Source: an uncultured Alistipes sp. (lineage in GTDB: Bacteria > Bacteroidota > Bacteroidia > Bacteroidales > Rikenellaceae). From it: DNA of 64,000 nt. The notes beneath the pieces are model-generated. The model had not been told where the DNA came from. It saw nothing but the letters and a program-made list of their open reading frames with translations, and made no database searches. Below are positions 17,800 to 27,475 of this stretch, one piece after another (positions within the stretch are counted from its first letter, which is position 1; the number at the start of each line of letters is the position of its first letter). The position numbers and the translations under genes were made by a program. Location of the stretch: contig NZ_OZ007039.1 of NCBI RefSeq assembly GCF_963931675.1, positions 1,707,657 through 1,771,656 of the forward strand, in the 5' to 3' direction.

Positions 17800-18393
17800 A
17801 TGAATAAGAAGATCATTCTGACGTTGTTGCTGGCCGGTTCTTGCTGGTTCGGAGCTGCGGCGCAGCAGGTCGCCGTAAAGACCAACGTGCTTTACTGGGC
17901 GGCGACGACCCCGAACCTCGGGGCCGAGGTGGCCGTGAGCAAACACTCGACGATCGGCCTGACGGCCAACTACAATCCCTGGACCATCGGCGCCGACAAC
18001 CGGATCCGCCACTGGTTCCTGCGGCCCGAGTACCGCTACTGGGTCACGGAAAAGTACACGCGGCTCTATTTCGGGGTCCATGCCATCGGCGGGAAGTTCG
18101 AGGTCGGCGGCTTCAAGCTCCCCTTCATCGGCGACCGCATTCTGACAGGATTGGCTACCAATTACTATAAAGGTTCGTTCGTCGGAGCAGGCTTCAGCCT
18201 CGGCTACCAGTTTTATGTCAGCCCGCACTGGAACATCGAACTCTCGGCCGGAGCGGGACTGGCGCGTTTCAGCTACCATACGGAGCCCGTCCGGGGTCCG
18301 AAAGCCGCCTCCTATACCGACCGGAAGCGGATTCTGCCGATCCCTACCGAATTCGGCGTTTCGTTCGTCTATCTGTTCAACTCCAAGAAATAA
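17800..18393 (+). CDS. DUF3575 family outer-membrane protein (copy 1)
   Basis: 197 aa from ATG 17800, which begins a proper signal peptide (MNKKIILTLLLAGSCWFGAAAQ). The mature start VAVKTNVLYWAATTPNLGAEV is the DUF3575 signature; the rest has beta-barrel strand patterns and a C-terminal aromatic. It is closely similar to the protein at 53702, which opens a fimbrial operon (same KTNLLYWATTTPNLSAE motif and NPWT). It forms a three-gene unit with the next two genes (12 bp and 20 bp gaps). Confidence 0.85.
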   Translation: MNKKIILTLLLAGSCWFGAAAQQVAVKTNVLYWAATTPNLGAEVAVSKHSTIGLTANYNPWTIGADNRIRHWFLRPEYRYWVTEKYTRLYFGVHAIGGKFEVGGFKLPFIGDRILTGLATNYYKGSFVGAGFSLGYQFYVSPHWNIELSAGAGLARFSYHTEPVRGPKAASYTDRKRILPIPTEFGVSFVYLFNSKK

Positions 18394-18405
18394 CCGGGTC
18401 GTCCC

Positions 18406-18903
18406 ATGAAAAGATATTGCTTGCTACTCGTATTCCTGCTGGCCGGGGTGTCGCTCCGGGCGCAGATTGTCGGCGATGTGGCCGTGACGCGCAAGGTGCT
18501 GGCCGAGCGCAACGGAGAACTGCACATGGTATTGGAGATTTCGGTTTCGCGCAAGGCCGTGACCCGCTCCCAGAGCTGGATGATTCTCCCCGAGCTCAGT
18601 ACGGCGGACCGCCGGTCGGTGAAGCTCTTCCCGCACATCCTCATCAACGGCCGCTACCAGCAGCACATGATGGAACGGCGCCAGAAACTTTCGGGGTCCT
18701 ACTGGGCCGAACGGCAGCCTCACCTGACGATCAACGTCGACGGGAAAACCGACCGGGTGTTCAATTATGAGATGAAGGTCCCCTACGAGAGCTGGATGGC
18801 CGGGGCCACGCTCGTCCTGCGTCAGATCCAGACCTCGCCCGGCGGGAAACGGCGGGTCTTTACGGTCGATGTCAACGGGGCGGTCGATACGCAGCGTAAA
18901 TGA
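18406..18903 (+). CDS. DUF3868-like periplasmic protein, N-terminal module only
   Basis: 165 aa with a signal peptide (MKRYCLLLVFLLAGVSLRAQ). The sequence corresponds to the N-terminal third of the 494-aa DUF3868/OmpA protein at 54288 (shared FPxILINGRYQQ-like and VPYESWM-like segments). The OmpA/TPR part is missing here and appears to be supplied by the next gene. It may therefore be a split version of that architecture rather than a broken gene, since both halves have their own export signals. Confidence 0.75.
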   Translation: MKRYCLLLVFLLAGVSLRAQIVGDVAVTRKVLAERNGELHMVLEISVSRKAVTRSQSWMILPELSTADRRSVKLFPHILINGRYQQHMMERRQKLSGSYWAERQPHLTINVDGKTDRVFNYEMKVPYESWMAGATLVLRQIQTSPGGKRRVFTVDVNGAVDTQRK

Positions 18904-18923
18904 ATTAAATCCGTTCCGGGAAG

Positions 18924-21407
18924 ATGAAACGTCGAGAATGGATGGAATATGCGGCTGCGGCATTGTTTGCCGGAGCCTTCCTGGCGGGATGCGGGAATAT
19001 CCGCAAACTTGCCAGGAGCAACCCTGAAGCGGGTGTCTACCTCCCTGCGCAGAACAAGCGGGAGGTTGCGGAGCGTGCCGCCGATACGGCGCGGGGCCCG
19101 AAGATCATCACCTTTCGCAAACAGGACGGTACGGAACTCTTTCTGACTCCCGTGGCTGTCGACTCCGCTTCCGGGGAGAAGATGATGTCGATCGCCATCG
19201 ACGAGGTGGTCATTTCGGCGGCGAACCGCCGCAACCTGGTGGAGCGCAACGGCAAGATCAACGTCGACTTCATCGTTTCGGTGCCGCAGACGCTGCAGGA
19301 CCGCGACTGGCAGCTGGTGCTGGATCCGCAGCTGCTCAAGGGCGAGGATACGCTGACGTTCGATCCGCTGGTCTACAGCGGCGAGCGGTTCCGCACGATG
19401 CAGCAGCGCGAATACGGGCGTTATGACGACTATGTGGGGCGGATTGTCGACAGTGCCGACTATTTCGAGCGGTTTGCCGACAAGGGTGCCTACCGCCGCT
19501 ATATGGCGCGTGTGGCCGATGACCGGGTGAAATACGGCGATGCTTCGGCGCGGCTGGAGCGCATGACGCCCGACGAGGCGATGTACGACGAGCAGGTCGG
19601 GTGGACGACCCGGCGGGAGCGCGAACGCCAGTACGGGGCGCTGCGCCGGTATGTCTATGCGACCGACCGGACGGTGAAGGCCAACACGACCTATACGCCC
19701 GATCCGGACGACAAGTTCGACCACCTGAACGACTACCTTACGCCCCGTTACCGCTATGAGGGGGTTGATGTCCTGCCCGGCGGTGAGATCTATACACGGG
19801 TCGAGGGCGAATACCCCGAGGCTGGGGGGCGTGCGCGCGAGGCCTATATCCGTTCGCTGACGGAGGAGCCCGGGCGGGTTTACGGCGAGGTTTATGTGGC
19901 CGACGGCGCGCGGCTCCGCGAACTGGCCGGGGAGCGCCTGGCCTATACGGGCCGCCGCCGGAAAGCGGTTACGGAATTGCTGGCCGAGACGAGCGACAGC
20001 GCCGTGTTGGAAAACTTCCGGATCCGGAAAGCCGATACCGAGGAGCGGCTTGCGGCGCTGAACAGCCTCGATACGGCGGCCGTGCGCAACAGCGTGCTGC
20101 GGCAGGGGCAGGTGGCGCGCAACCGGCGCCTCGAAGCGGGGAAACCGGCCGCATTCGAGCGGCTGGTCCGCCATCCCTATTATGCGGACGCGCGGCTCGA
20201 TACGGTGATCTGCCGTCCGGACGGCAAGGTCGACTATTACTATACCGAACAGGTGCAGGCCGACGAGAACACCTCGAAACTGCGGCTTTACCTCACGGGC
20301 GGGGTGGAGGACCGCAGCGGACGCACCTACCGGCTCACGCGCTCCGATACGCTGACCTACAACGTGGCCTCGATGACGACGTTCCTCGACGAGCGGACCC
20401 GCTACATGCAGCGGATCGTGCTGCGCGATGCCGAGGCCAATGCGCGTTTCTTCTTCACCTTCCCGGTCGGGAAGGCCTCACTGGTCGACACGCTGACCGA
20501 AAACCGTCGGCAGATTGCGGCCGTGCGGTCGCTGACCCGCGGGCTGATGACCGACCCGGTCTACATCATCGACAGCATCACGCTCCGGGCCACGGCCTCG
20601 CCCGAGGGGACCTGGGCGCTGAACGAACGCCTGGCCCGCGAACGTGCCGAAGCCCTGAGGCGGGTGCTCGTCTCGGAGTTCCGGGTGCTGTACGACTCGC
20701 TCAGCGTGGCGGGGAGCTATACGCTCGACGAACAGGGCCGCCAGGTGGTCGACGATAGCGACGAGAAACTGCCCGACCTGCCGAACCTGCTGCGTTCGAC
20801 GTGGCTGGCCGAGGATTGGGACGAGCTCTACCGCCTGGTAGCGGCCGATACGCTGATTGCGCACAAGTCCGAGATTCTGGAGATGATCCGCTGGGAGGGG
20901 AATCCCGATACGCGCGAATGGCGGATCCGGTTGAAGTACCCCCGGGAGTATGCCCGGATGCGGAGTGCGATCTACCCGCAGATGCGGGCCGTGGATTTCC
21001 GCTTCAACCTCCACCGCCGGGGCATGAAGCAGGATACGGTCTGGACGACCGAGGTCGATACGAGTTACATGCACGCCGTGGATCTGCTGCGCAAGCGCCG
21101 CTACGAGGAGGCATTGACGATCCTGCGCCCCTACGAGGACCGCAATACGGCATTGGCCTACATGTCGCTCGGCTACGATGCTGCGGCCTACCGGATCCTG
21201 AAGGCGCAGCCCGGGGCCGGCTCGACGGCCGACATCCAGTACATGCTGGCCATCCTGGCGGCCCGTCTGGGCGACGAGGAGCAGGCCGTGCAGTATTTCC
21301 TGCGTTCGGTGGAGCTGCGCGAGAACCTGAAGTTCCGCGGCAATCTCGATCCCGAGATTTCGCGCCTGATCCGCAAGTACGGTCTCTTCCGCGAGGATTT
21401 CGAGTAG
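18924..21407 (+). CDS. Large lipoprotein with OmpA-like and TPR-like C-terminus
   Basis: 827 aa. A lipoprotein signal is seen (LFAGAFLAGCGN). Residues about 40-140 and 410-520 contain DUF3868-like segments. About 545-610 hold an OmpA-like segment (ITLRATASPEGTWALNERLARERAEAL) equivalent to GYASPEGSEAHNLKLSENRAKAL in the 54288 protein. The C-terminus (about 715-815) has TPR-like helices (YEEALTILRPYEDRNTALAYMSLGYDAAAY). The region 140-400 is a Tyr/Arg-rich insertion. It probably anchors the trio to peptidoglycan or the outer membrane. 18942 is an alternative start. Confidence 0.75.
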   Translation: MKRREWMEYAAAALFAGAFLAGCGNIRKLARSNPEAGVYLPAQNKREVAERAADTARGPKIITFRKQDGTELFLTPVAVDSASGEKMMSIAIDEVVISAANRRNLVERNGKINVDFIVSVPQTLQDRDWQLVLDPQLLKGEDTLTFDPLVYSGERFRTMQQREYGRYDDYVGRIVDSADYFERFADKGAYRRYMARVADDRVKYGDASARLERMTPDEAMYDEQVGWTTRRERERQYGALRRYVYATDRTVKANTTYTPDPDDKFDHLNDYLTPRYRYEGVDVLPGGEIYTRVEGEYPEAGGRAREAYIRSLTEEPGRVYGEVYVADGARLRELAGERLAYTGRRRKAVTELLAETSDSAVLENFRIRKADTEERLAALNSLDTAAVRNSVLRQGQVARNRRLEAGKPAAFERLVRHPYYADARLDTVICRPDGKVDYYYTEQVQADENTSKLRLYLTGGVEDRSGRTYRLTRSDTLTYNVASMTTFLDERTRYMQRIVLRDAEANARFFFTFPVGKASLVDTLTENRRQIAAVRSLTRGLMTDPVYIIDSITLRATASPEGTWALNERLARERAEALRRVLVSEFRVLYDSLSVAGSYTLDEQGRQVVDDSDEKLPDLPNLLRSTWLAEDWDELYRLVAADTLIAHKSEILEMIRWEGNPDTREWRIRLKYPREYARMRSAIYPQMRAVDFRFNLHRRGMKQDTVWTTEVDTSYMHAVDLLRKRRYEEALTILRPYEDRNTALAYMSLGYDAAAYRILKAQPGAGSTADIQYMLAILAARLGDEEQAVQYFLRSVELRENLKFRGNLDPEISRLIRKYGLFREDFE

Positions 21408-21458
21408 CCGGAATCCGGAGGAGGGGAATCAGAGGCCGGGTCTCGCGGCTGGAATACG

Positions 21459-21500
21459 AAATTCACCCCTGTCGCACGGTGTGGCGGCGGGGGTGAATTG
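21459..21500. terminator. Intergenic hairpin between convergent genes
   Basis: AATTCACCCC pairs with GGGGTGAATT across about 22 bases, between the stop of the OmpA/TPR gene and the stop of the convergent HdeD-like gene. A U-run is weak, so termination is plausible rather than certain. Confidence 0.5.
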
Positions 21501-21526
21501 CTGTCGGGACGGAGGTTTCGGGGGCT

Positions 21527-22108
21527 CTACTCCTCGAAACAGAGGTGTGCGTTGCGGAGCTGGAGGGCCAGGGTGCAGGCTGCCGCACCGGCGAGGAGCA
21601 GCGTGATGCCGACCCAGACGACGACGGCCGTGGTGCCGACCCCGAGGGGTTGGAAGAGGATTCCCAGCGAGCAGAGCAGCAGCAGTACGCCCGTGAGGAT
21701 GGTCCATCCCGAGCCGCTGATTCCCATGGTGTGCATGTCGCCGCCGAGTCCGATGGTGCTGAAGGCGCGCATCAGCAGCCAGAACCCGAGGAAGAACGGC
21801 AGCATCGAGGCCGACAGCCCGACATTGAAGATCAGGATCACGCCCAGGACGATCTGAATGATCCCTCCGGCGAGCATCCAGCCCCGGCCTGTGATGAAGT
21901 GGCGGTTTGCCGTCGAGATCACCACCTCCAGGATTCCCGCCAGCAGGATCACCCACCCGAAGAGCAGCGACATGCCGAGATAACTCCGGCCCGGGAAGAT
22001 AAAGACCAGGATTCCGGTCAGCAGCAGGACGATTCCTGCAAGCAGCAGCAGCCACCAGTAGCGGATGGCCTGTTTCGAATTTTCGATCAATGCGTTCAAG
22101 TGTTTCAT
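21527..22108 (-). CDS. HdeD-family (DUF308) membrane protein
   Basis: 193 aa from the ATG at 22106-22108. Six hydrophobic segments are evident, starting with YWWLLLLAGIVLLLTGILVF. The arrangement of paired helices and the motif RGWMLAGGIIQIVLGVIL are typical of DUF308/HdeD proteins, inner-membrane proteins linked in enterics to acid stress. The longer upstream frame contains no better start. It is divergent from the SusC gene at 22335. Confidence 0.85.
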   Translation of the reverse strand: MKHLNALIENSKQAIRYWWLLLLAGIVLLLTGILVFIFPGRSYLGMSLLFGWVILLAGILEVVISTANRHFITGRGWMLAGGIIQIVLGVILIFNVGLSASMLPFFLGFWLLMRAFSTIGLGGDMHTMGISGSGWTILTGVLLLLCSLGILFQPLGVGTTAVVVWVGITLLLAGAAACTLALQLRNAHLCFEE

Positions 22109-22334
22109 AGCGTATGGAATTTCGATGTCGGGGAGCAATTTGCGTGCCGCAGGGTGTGCGAATTCCCGCGCCGGGAGGCCGGGGATGTGGATTTTTTCCA
22201 CACCCCTTGTCTGGAATTTCCACACGGGAAGGGGCGGAACGGGACAGACAAGTTGCTGAATATCGGTAATATGCCTTTCCCTGACACTTTGGCATACCGC
22301 TTGGGCCGAATCCCCGAAAACCCAAATGCTGTCT

Positions 22335-25300
22335 ATGGAAAAATTCGACCTTACCCGGGTGAGCAGGCGTGTGTTTCTTGTCCTGCTCCTGTTGTGCGGT
22401 ATTCCCGGCGCGGTGTGGGCCGACGGGATCTCCGATGACCCGGATACGGCGGCCGACCGCCAACTTCCCGACCGGACCATCACCGGAACGGTCTCCGACG
22501 AGCAGGGGAATCCCCTGATCGGTGCCACGATCGTCGTCAAGGATGCCCCGACGATGAACGGTACGATTACGGGTCCGGACGGGAGTTTCTCGCTGACGGT
22601 TCCCGCACGCTCCACGCTGCTCGTGACCTATGTAGGCTATAAGAGTCTCCGGTTTCCGGTGCTGAACCGCAGCAACCTGAAGATCGTCCTCGAAGAGGAG
22701 AACGAACGCCTCGACAACGTCGTGGTGGTCGGTTACGGTACGCAGGAGAAGTCCGACCTGACGGGCTCCATTGCCTCGGTCAAGGCTGCGGACATCAAGA
22801 ACCTGCCCGCCCGGTCGGTTGCCGAGGCGCTGCAGGGCAAGGTCGCCGGTGTGATGGTCACGAAGACCAGCGGAAAACCCGGCGCGAGTTCCGATATCGT
22901 GATCCGCGGTGTGGGCTCGATCAACGGTCTGAACCCGCTCTTCGTGATCGACGGCGTGGCCTGCGACAACAACAGCGAATACAACCTGAACGACATCGAG
23001 TCGATCGAGGTGATCAAGGATGCCAGTGCGGCGGCGATCTACGGCTCGCGGGCGGCGGGCGGCGTGGTGCTCATCACGACGAAGAAGGGCTCCTACAACA
23101 CCAAGGCGAAGCTTTCGTTCACGAGCCACGTCGGCGTGCGGCAGTACACGGACATGTACCGGATGCTCGGGACCGAAGACTACATCCGCGTCATGAAGGA
23201 GTTGGGCGTCAGCTACCCGATTTGGGACAACCCCGCGGCGCTGCCCGACACGGACTGGGTCGACGAGATCTACCAGCCCGGCATCGAGCAGAGCTACAAC
23301 CTCTCGCTCACGGGAGGCAGCGAACGGCTCCGCTACTATCTTTCGGGAGGCTACGAGCGTGAGAACGGCATTCAGATGAACAACTACTGGGAGCGGATCT
23401 CCGCGCGGCTGAATGTCGACTACAAGGTGGCCAACTCGCTGACCGTCGGCACGCGGATCTATCTGGCCCGTTTGCGCGGCAACCCCTATACGGAGTCCTT
23501 CCCCTGGGTCTCGATCCCCTACATGAGCATCTATGACGAGGACGGCGAATTTTCGGCCATTCCTTCGGGTATCGACTTCTCGGGGGCCAATCCCGTGGCC
23601 GACATCGCCTACCACCACCAGAAACAGTCGGACCTGGTGGCCAACGGCGACCTGTTCATCGACTGGGAGATCGTCAAGGGGCTGAAACTCAACCTGACGG
23701 GTTCGGCACAGCTCGGCGGCGGCTATGACGACAACTTCTCCGAGGCCAATACGCTGGGGCGCTCCCCGACGAAGGACAGCTATACCAAGGCGCTCGATTA
23801 CGGCGAGCAGTACACCTTCACGGCGACGCTCTCCTACGGGAAACTCTTCGCCGGGAAACACGACCTGCGGGTGATGGTGGGTTACGAGGCCAAGAGTGCC
23901 CAGTTGGCCGATCTTTCGGCGACGGCTTCCGACTTCCCGATCAACGATCCCGAGTCGTTCGCCCTCTCGACGAACCCCACCAAGAGCGCTTCGGGAGCCC
24001 TGAGCGAGGACCGCTTCCTCTCGCAGTTCGCACGTCTGAACTACGCCTACGACAACCGTTACCTGCTGACGATGAACGTCCGTCGCGATGGCTCGCCCAA
24101 GTTCGGACCGAAGAACCGCTGGGGTGTCTTCCCTTCGGTGTCGGTCGGCTGGAAGATCTCCGAGGAGCCCTTCTTCAAGGCGTGGAATGTTGAATGGGTG
24201 TCGATGATCAAGCCGCGCTTCAGCTGGGGTATCCTCGGCAACGACCAGGCGCTGAACGCCTTTGCCTACATGGCGGCGTTCCAGAACGTCACGAGCCACT
24301 CGTTCGACGGAACCTCGGCCGTCGGGGGCTACAACAACATCAAGGTCGTCAATGAGGACATCCGGTGGGAGTCGATCTACACGACCGACGTGGGTCTCGA
24401 CGTGGACCTCTTCCGCAACCGCCTGTCGATCTCGTTCGACTGGTATCAGCGCATCACCCGCGACATGATCTACGCCCTTTCGGTCCCCAACTCTTCGGGA
24501 ATCACCTCGCCGTCGTCGCTGACCGGCATGAGCACCATGCCCGTGAACCTCGGACGGATCGACAACCGCGGCTGGGAACTGCTTGTCAATTACCGCAATA
24601 ACATCGGTTACTTCAACTATGCGATCAGCGGCAACATCTCGCAGAACCGCAACAAGGTGGTGGATCTGGGGCTCACCAATGCGGCGATTTACGGCGGCGG
24701 CGGACACCCCAATACGGGCCCGAGCCCCTGCAAGACGGTCAACGGACAACCCATCAGCCAGTTCTGGGGGCTGAAGACCGACGGCATGATCACCTCCCAG
24801 GAGGAGATCGACGCCCTCAATGCCAGGGCGCAGGCCAACGGGTATGACTATTACCACCAGCGCCTGACCGGGGTGGGCGACCTCAAATATGTCGATCTGA
24901 ACGGCGACGGGACGATCAACGACGACGACTGCACCTTCATCGGCAATCCGTGGCCGACGCTGCAGTACGGCTTCAACATCTCGCTCGAATGGCGCGGCAT
25001 CGACTTCGCGGCCGATTTTACGGGAATTGCCGGGAACGACGTGCTGAACCTTGCACGATCCTATACCGAGAGCGTGCAGGAGAGTTCCAATACGACCTCC
25101 GAGGTCTTCGGGGCCTCGTTCTTCCTCGGCAACGGCCTCACGGACCGCCCGCGGATCATGGGGCTCGATGCCGACAACGGAAACGCCCCGGTCAAGGACC
25201 CCAACTACAACTACCGGAAATACTCCGACTACTTCATCGAGGACGGCTCCTACCTGCGGCTGAAGAACATCACCCTGGGGTACACCTTCCCGCGGCGCTG

Positions 25301-25487
25301 GACCCGGCGTGCGAAGATCGACCGGTTGCGGATCTACGTCTCGGCGACGAACCTCTGGACGATTACCGGTTTCTCGGGCCTCGACCCCGAATTCTCGAAC
25401 ACCACGAAAACCGCATACGGCGTCTATTACGGCACGACCTATCCGCAGACCCGGATGATCTCCTTCGGTCTGGACCTGAGTTTCTAA
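22335..25487 (+). CDS. SusC/RagA-family TonB-dependent outer-membrane transporter (1)
   Basis: 1050 aa from ATG 22335 (ATG 22326 also possible). After the signal peptide comes a carboxypeptidase-regulatory-like domain (ITGTVSDEQGNPLIGATIVVKD, about 47-125), a TonB box (DNVVVVGYG), the plug (ALQGKVAGVMVTKTSGKPGASSDIVIRG, then SAAAIYGSRAAGGVVLITTKKG) and a long beta-barrel ending in SFGLDLSF. It imports a ligand captured by the partner SusD across the outer membrane. No glycan-degrading enzymes are next to it, so the substrate is open. Confidence 0.93.
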   Translation: MEKFDLTRVSRRVFLVLLLLCGIPGAVWADGISDDPDTAADRQLPDRTITGTVSDEQGNPLIGATIVVKDAPTMNGTITGPDGSFSLTVPARSTLLVTYVGYKSLRFPVLNRSNLKIVLEEENERLDNVVVVGYGTQEKSDLTGSIASVKAADIKNLPARSVAEALQGKVAGVMVTKTSGKPGASSDIVIRGVGSINGLNPLFVIDGVACDNNSEYNLNDIESIEVIKDASAAAIYGSRAAGGVVLITTKKGSYNTKAKLSFTSHVGVRQYTDMYRMLGTEDYIRVMKELGVSYPIWDNPAALPDTDWVDEIYQPGIEQSYNLSLTGGSERLRYYLSGGYERENGIQMNNYWERISARLNVDYKVANSLTVGTRIYLARLRGNPYTESFPWVSIPYMSIYDEDGEFSAIPSGIDFSGANPVADIAYHHQKQSDLVANGDLFIDWEIVKGLKLNLTGSAQLGGGYDDNFSEANTLGRSPTKDSYTKALDYGEQYTFTATLSYGKLFAGKHDLRVMVGYEAKSAQLADLSATASDFPINDPESFALSTNPTKSASGALSEDRFLSQFARLNYAYDNRYLLTMNVRRDGSPKFGPKNRWGVFPSVSVGWKISEEPFFKAWNVEWVSMIKPRFSWGILGNDQALNAFAYMAAFQNVTSHSFDGTSAVGGYNNIKVVNEDIRWESIYTTDVGLDVDLFRNRLSISFDWYQRITRDMIYALSVPNSSGITSPSSLTGMSTMPVNLGRIDNRGWELLVNYRNNIGYFNYAISGNISQNRNKVVDLGLTNAAIYGGGGHPNTGPSPCKTVNGQPISQFWGLKTDGMITSQEEIDALNARAQANGYDYYHQRLTGVGDLKYVDLNGDGTINDDDCTFIGNPWPTLQYGFNISLEWRGIDFAADFTGIAGNDVLNLARSYTESVQESSNTTSEVFGASFFLGNGLTDRPRIMGLDADNGNAPVKDPNYNYRKYSDYFIEDGSYLRLKNITLGYTFPRRWTRRAKIDRLRIYVSATNLWTITGFSGLDPEFSNTTKTAYGVYYGTTYPQTRMISFGLDLSF

Positions 25488-25500
25488 ACGACTGCGAATC

Positions 25501-27327
25501 ATGAAAAAGCTATTCCGAAAAATACGTCTCTCCACGGTGGCGTGTGCCGCCGCGGCAGCGACCGCCTGCGGCAGCGACTGGCTGGAACTGAGTGATCCCA
25601 ACTCGTTGTCGCCGAGTAATTTCCCGACGAAGATCGAACATGTCGACCTGCTGGTCAATTCGGTTTACGGGGTGCAGCACCACTGGTGCTTCCTCGGGAA
25701 CTATTGGGCCGGGTACGTGATGTACTGCCTCGACCACACGATCGACATGCTCTGGCACGAGGATCCGGGGTGGATCGACATCTGTGCCGGGGAGGTGAAG
25801 GTCGGCAACAACAAGGTCACCGATCCCTGGACGGCGCTGAGCCTCGGGGTCTACTACGCCAATACGGCGCTGGAGCAGATCGAGGCCTATCGGGCCTCGG
25901 CTCCCGACTCCGAGACCGAGGCGCTGAACAACTACGAGGGCGAGTGCCTCTTCTTCCGGGCCTACTACTGGTGGCACATGCTCTCGCTCTACGGGCAGCC
26001 CGACAGCGAAGGGGTCGGGATTCCGATCGTCCGCAAGGTCCCCAAGACCCTGGAGGAGATGTACATCGGTCGGGAGAAGACCGGCGACTGCTACCGGGCG
26101 ATCATCGAGGATCTGGATGCCGCCGTGGGGCTTCTCACGCAGACCGATCCGCATCGTGTGACGCTGTGGGCCGCCAAGGCCTTCCGGGCCAAGGCGTGTC
26201 TCTTCGCCGGGGAGACCGAACTGGCCAAGACCTACCTGAAGGATTGCATCGACAACAGCGGCAAGACCCTGGAGTCGTTCGAGCGCTACCGCATGATGTT
26301 CAACGGTTACGACGAGTACGAGTACAACAGCGAGTCGTTCTACGAAGTGGGCAACCGGGCCGACCCGACGAGCGGTGCGGCCTACGGAAGTCCCAATACC
26401 GGTTCGACGCTGTCGCTCTACTACCCGCCCTTCTGCATCGCGCCCGACGGGACGCGCACGGCGATGTCCTACGGCAACCAGTACATGCACGACCGCAACC
26501 TGATCCGCTTCGGCTATACGGATCCCGCTCCGCAGTCCTCCGCGGTGATGAAGTCGCGCGAGGGTGAGGGCGGCGAGACGGAGTATTACCTCGACGAGGA
26601 TTATCTGGCCCTGCAGCAGAAGCACCGCGACGAACTCGGCCGTGAGGAGAACGGTCCCGATCCGCGGCTGTACGTCTGTGCCCTGCAGCCCTTTATCGAC
26701 GAGGTGCAGATGACCATCGACGGGGTGAATGACTCGCGGAAGGTCGCACAGGTCGATTTCGGCAAGTGGTGGGAGGACACCTCCAAGACGACGGGCAACG
26801 ATCCCGAAACCTTCTACGGCTGGCCGGTCCGCAAGTACAACTTCCTCGAAGGACATCTGCTCGATGCCACGCGCAACGTCGCCGGTTACAACATCTATTT
26901 CATCCGGTTGCCGGAGATCTACCTGATGTACGCCCTGTTGGTGAAGGACTCGGACCCGGCGACCGCGCTGGAGTATGTGAACAAGGTGCACCGCCGGGCC
27001 TACAACTATCCGGTGGACGGAGCCTCGCCCGTGGACTATGCGTCGCTCGGGGACCGGACCCGGACGGCCGACGAGACGGATCATCTGGCCAACGACCCGC
27101 TGCTGTACGAATTGTGGGCCGAGGTGTTCGGCGAGATGCGCTGGTGGGAGTATGTGCGTCTGCTGGACCTGGGCGAGCAGGAGAAGGACTTTTACAAGAC
27201 GATCTCCGGGCCGGGCGCCTCGAAGACGAATATCGTCTGGAAGGATACGAACTACGCCATGCCGATTCCGACCTCGGAGTTCGAGACGAATCCCAATCCG
27301 GAGATGGTGCAGACACCCGGGTACTGA
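25501..27327 (+). CDS. SusD/RagB-family outer-membrane lipoprotein (1)
   Basis: 608 aa, 13 bp after SusC. A lipoprotein signal is present (CAAAAATACGSDW). The SusD pattern is clear: early helical region (FPTKIEHVDLLVNSVYGVQHH), ECLFFRAYYWWHMLSLYG, and C-terminal AEVFGEMRWWEYVRL. It binds the transported ligand at the cell surface and forms a lid on SusC. At 608 aa it is larger than typical, as in many Bacteroidales SusD paralogues. A strong terminator follows. Confidence 0.92.
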   Translation: MKKLFRKIRLSTVACAAAAATACGSDWLELSDPNSLSPSNFPTKIEHVDLLVNSVYGVQHHWCFLGNYWAGYVMYCLDHTIDMLWHEDPGWIDICAGEVKVGNNKVTDPWTALSLGVYYANTALEQIEAYRASAPDSETEALNNYEGECLFFRAYYWWHMLSLYGQPDSEGVGIPIVRKVPKTLEEMYIGREKTGDCYRAIIEDLDAAVGLLTQTDPHRVTLWAAKAFRAKACLFAGETELAKTYLKDCIDNSGKTLESFERYRMMFNGYDEYEYNSESFYEVGNRADPTSGAAYGSPNTGSTLSLYYPPFCIAPDGTRTAMSYGNQYMHDRNLIRFGYTDPAPQSSAVMKSREGEGGETEYYLDEDYLALQQKHRDELGREENGPDPRLYVCALQPFIDEVQMTIDGVNDSRKVAQVDFGKWWEDTSKTTGNDPETFYGWPVRKYNFLEGHLLDATRNVAGYNIYFIRLPEIYLMYALLVKDSDPATALEYVNKVHRRAYNYPVDGASPVDYASLGDRTRTADETDHLANDPLLYELWAEVFGEMRWWEYVRLLDLGEQEKDFYKTISGPGASKTNIVWKDTNYAMPIPTSEFETNPNPEMVQTPGY

Positions 27328-27366
27328 TTTTTCAAGTATTGATTCTTTTGGAGCGATTTTGGGGTG

Positions 27367-27411
27367 AAAAACACCCCTGCGGCAATCTTCTGCCGCAGGG
27401 GTGTTTTTTTA
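27367..27411. terminator. Strong terminator after SusD (1)
   Basis: A perfect stem of about 16 bp (ACACCCCTGCGGCA / TGCCGCAGGGGTGT core) with loop ATCTTC and a T7 run; flanking A-run makes it bidirectional, serving the convergent gene at 27476 too. Confidence 0.92.
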
Positions 27412-27475
27412 TCGGGAGGCCGGTTCCGGATGGAGCGAATCCGATATTGTCTTGTCTCTTCTCTTCCCGGCCCGT

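Noticed and set aside
22335..27327. First SusC/SusD pair as a complete polysaccharide utilization locus
   Set aside because: No glycoside hydrolase, lyase, sulfatase or sensor gene is linked; a strong terminator ends the unit after SusD, so no substrate can be claimed.
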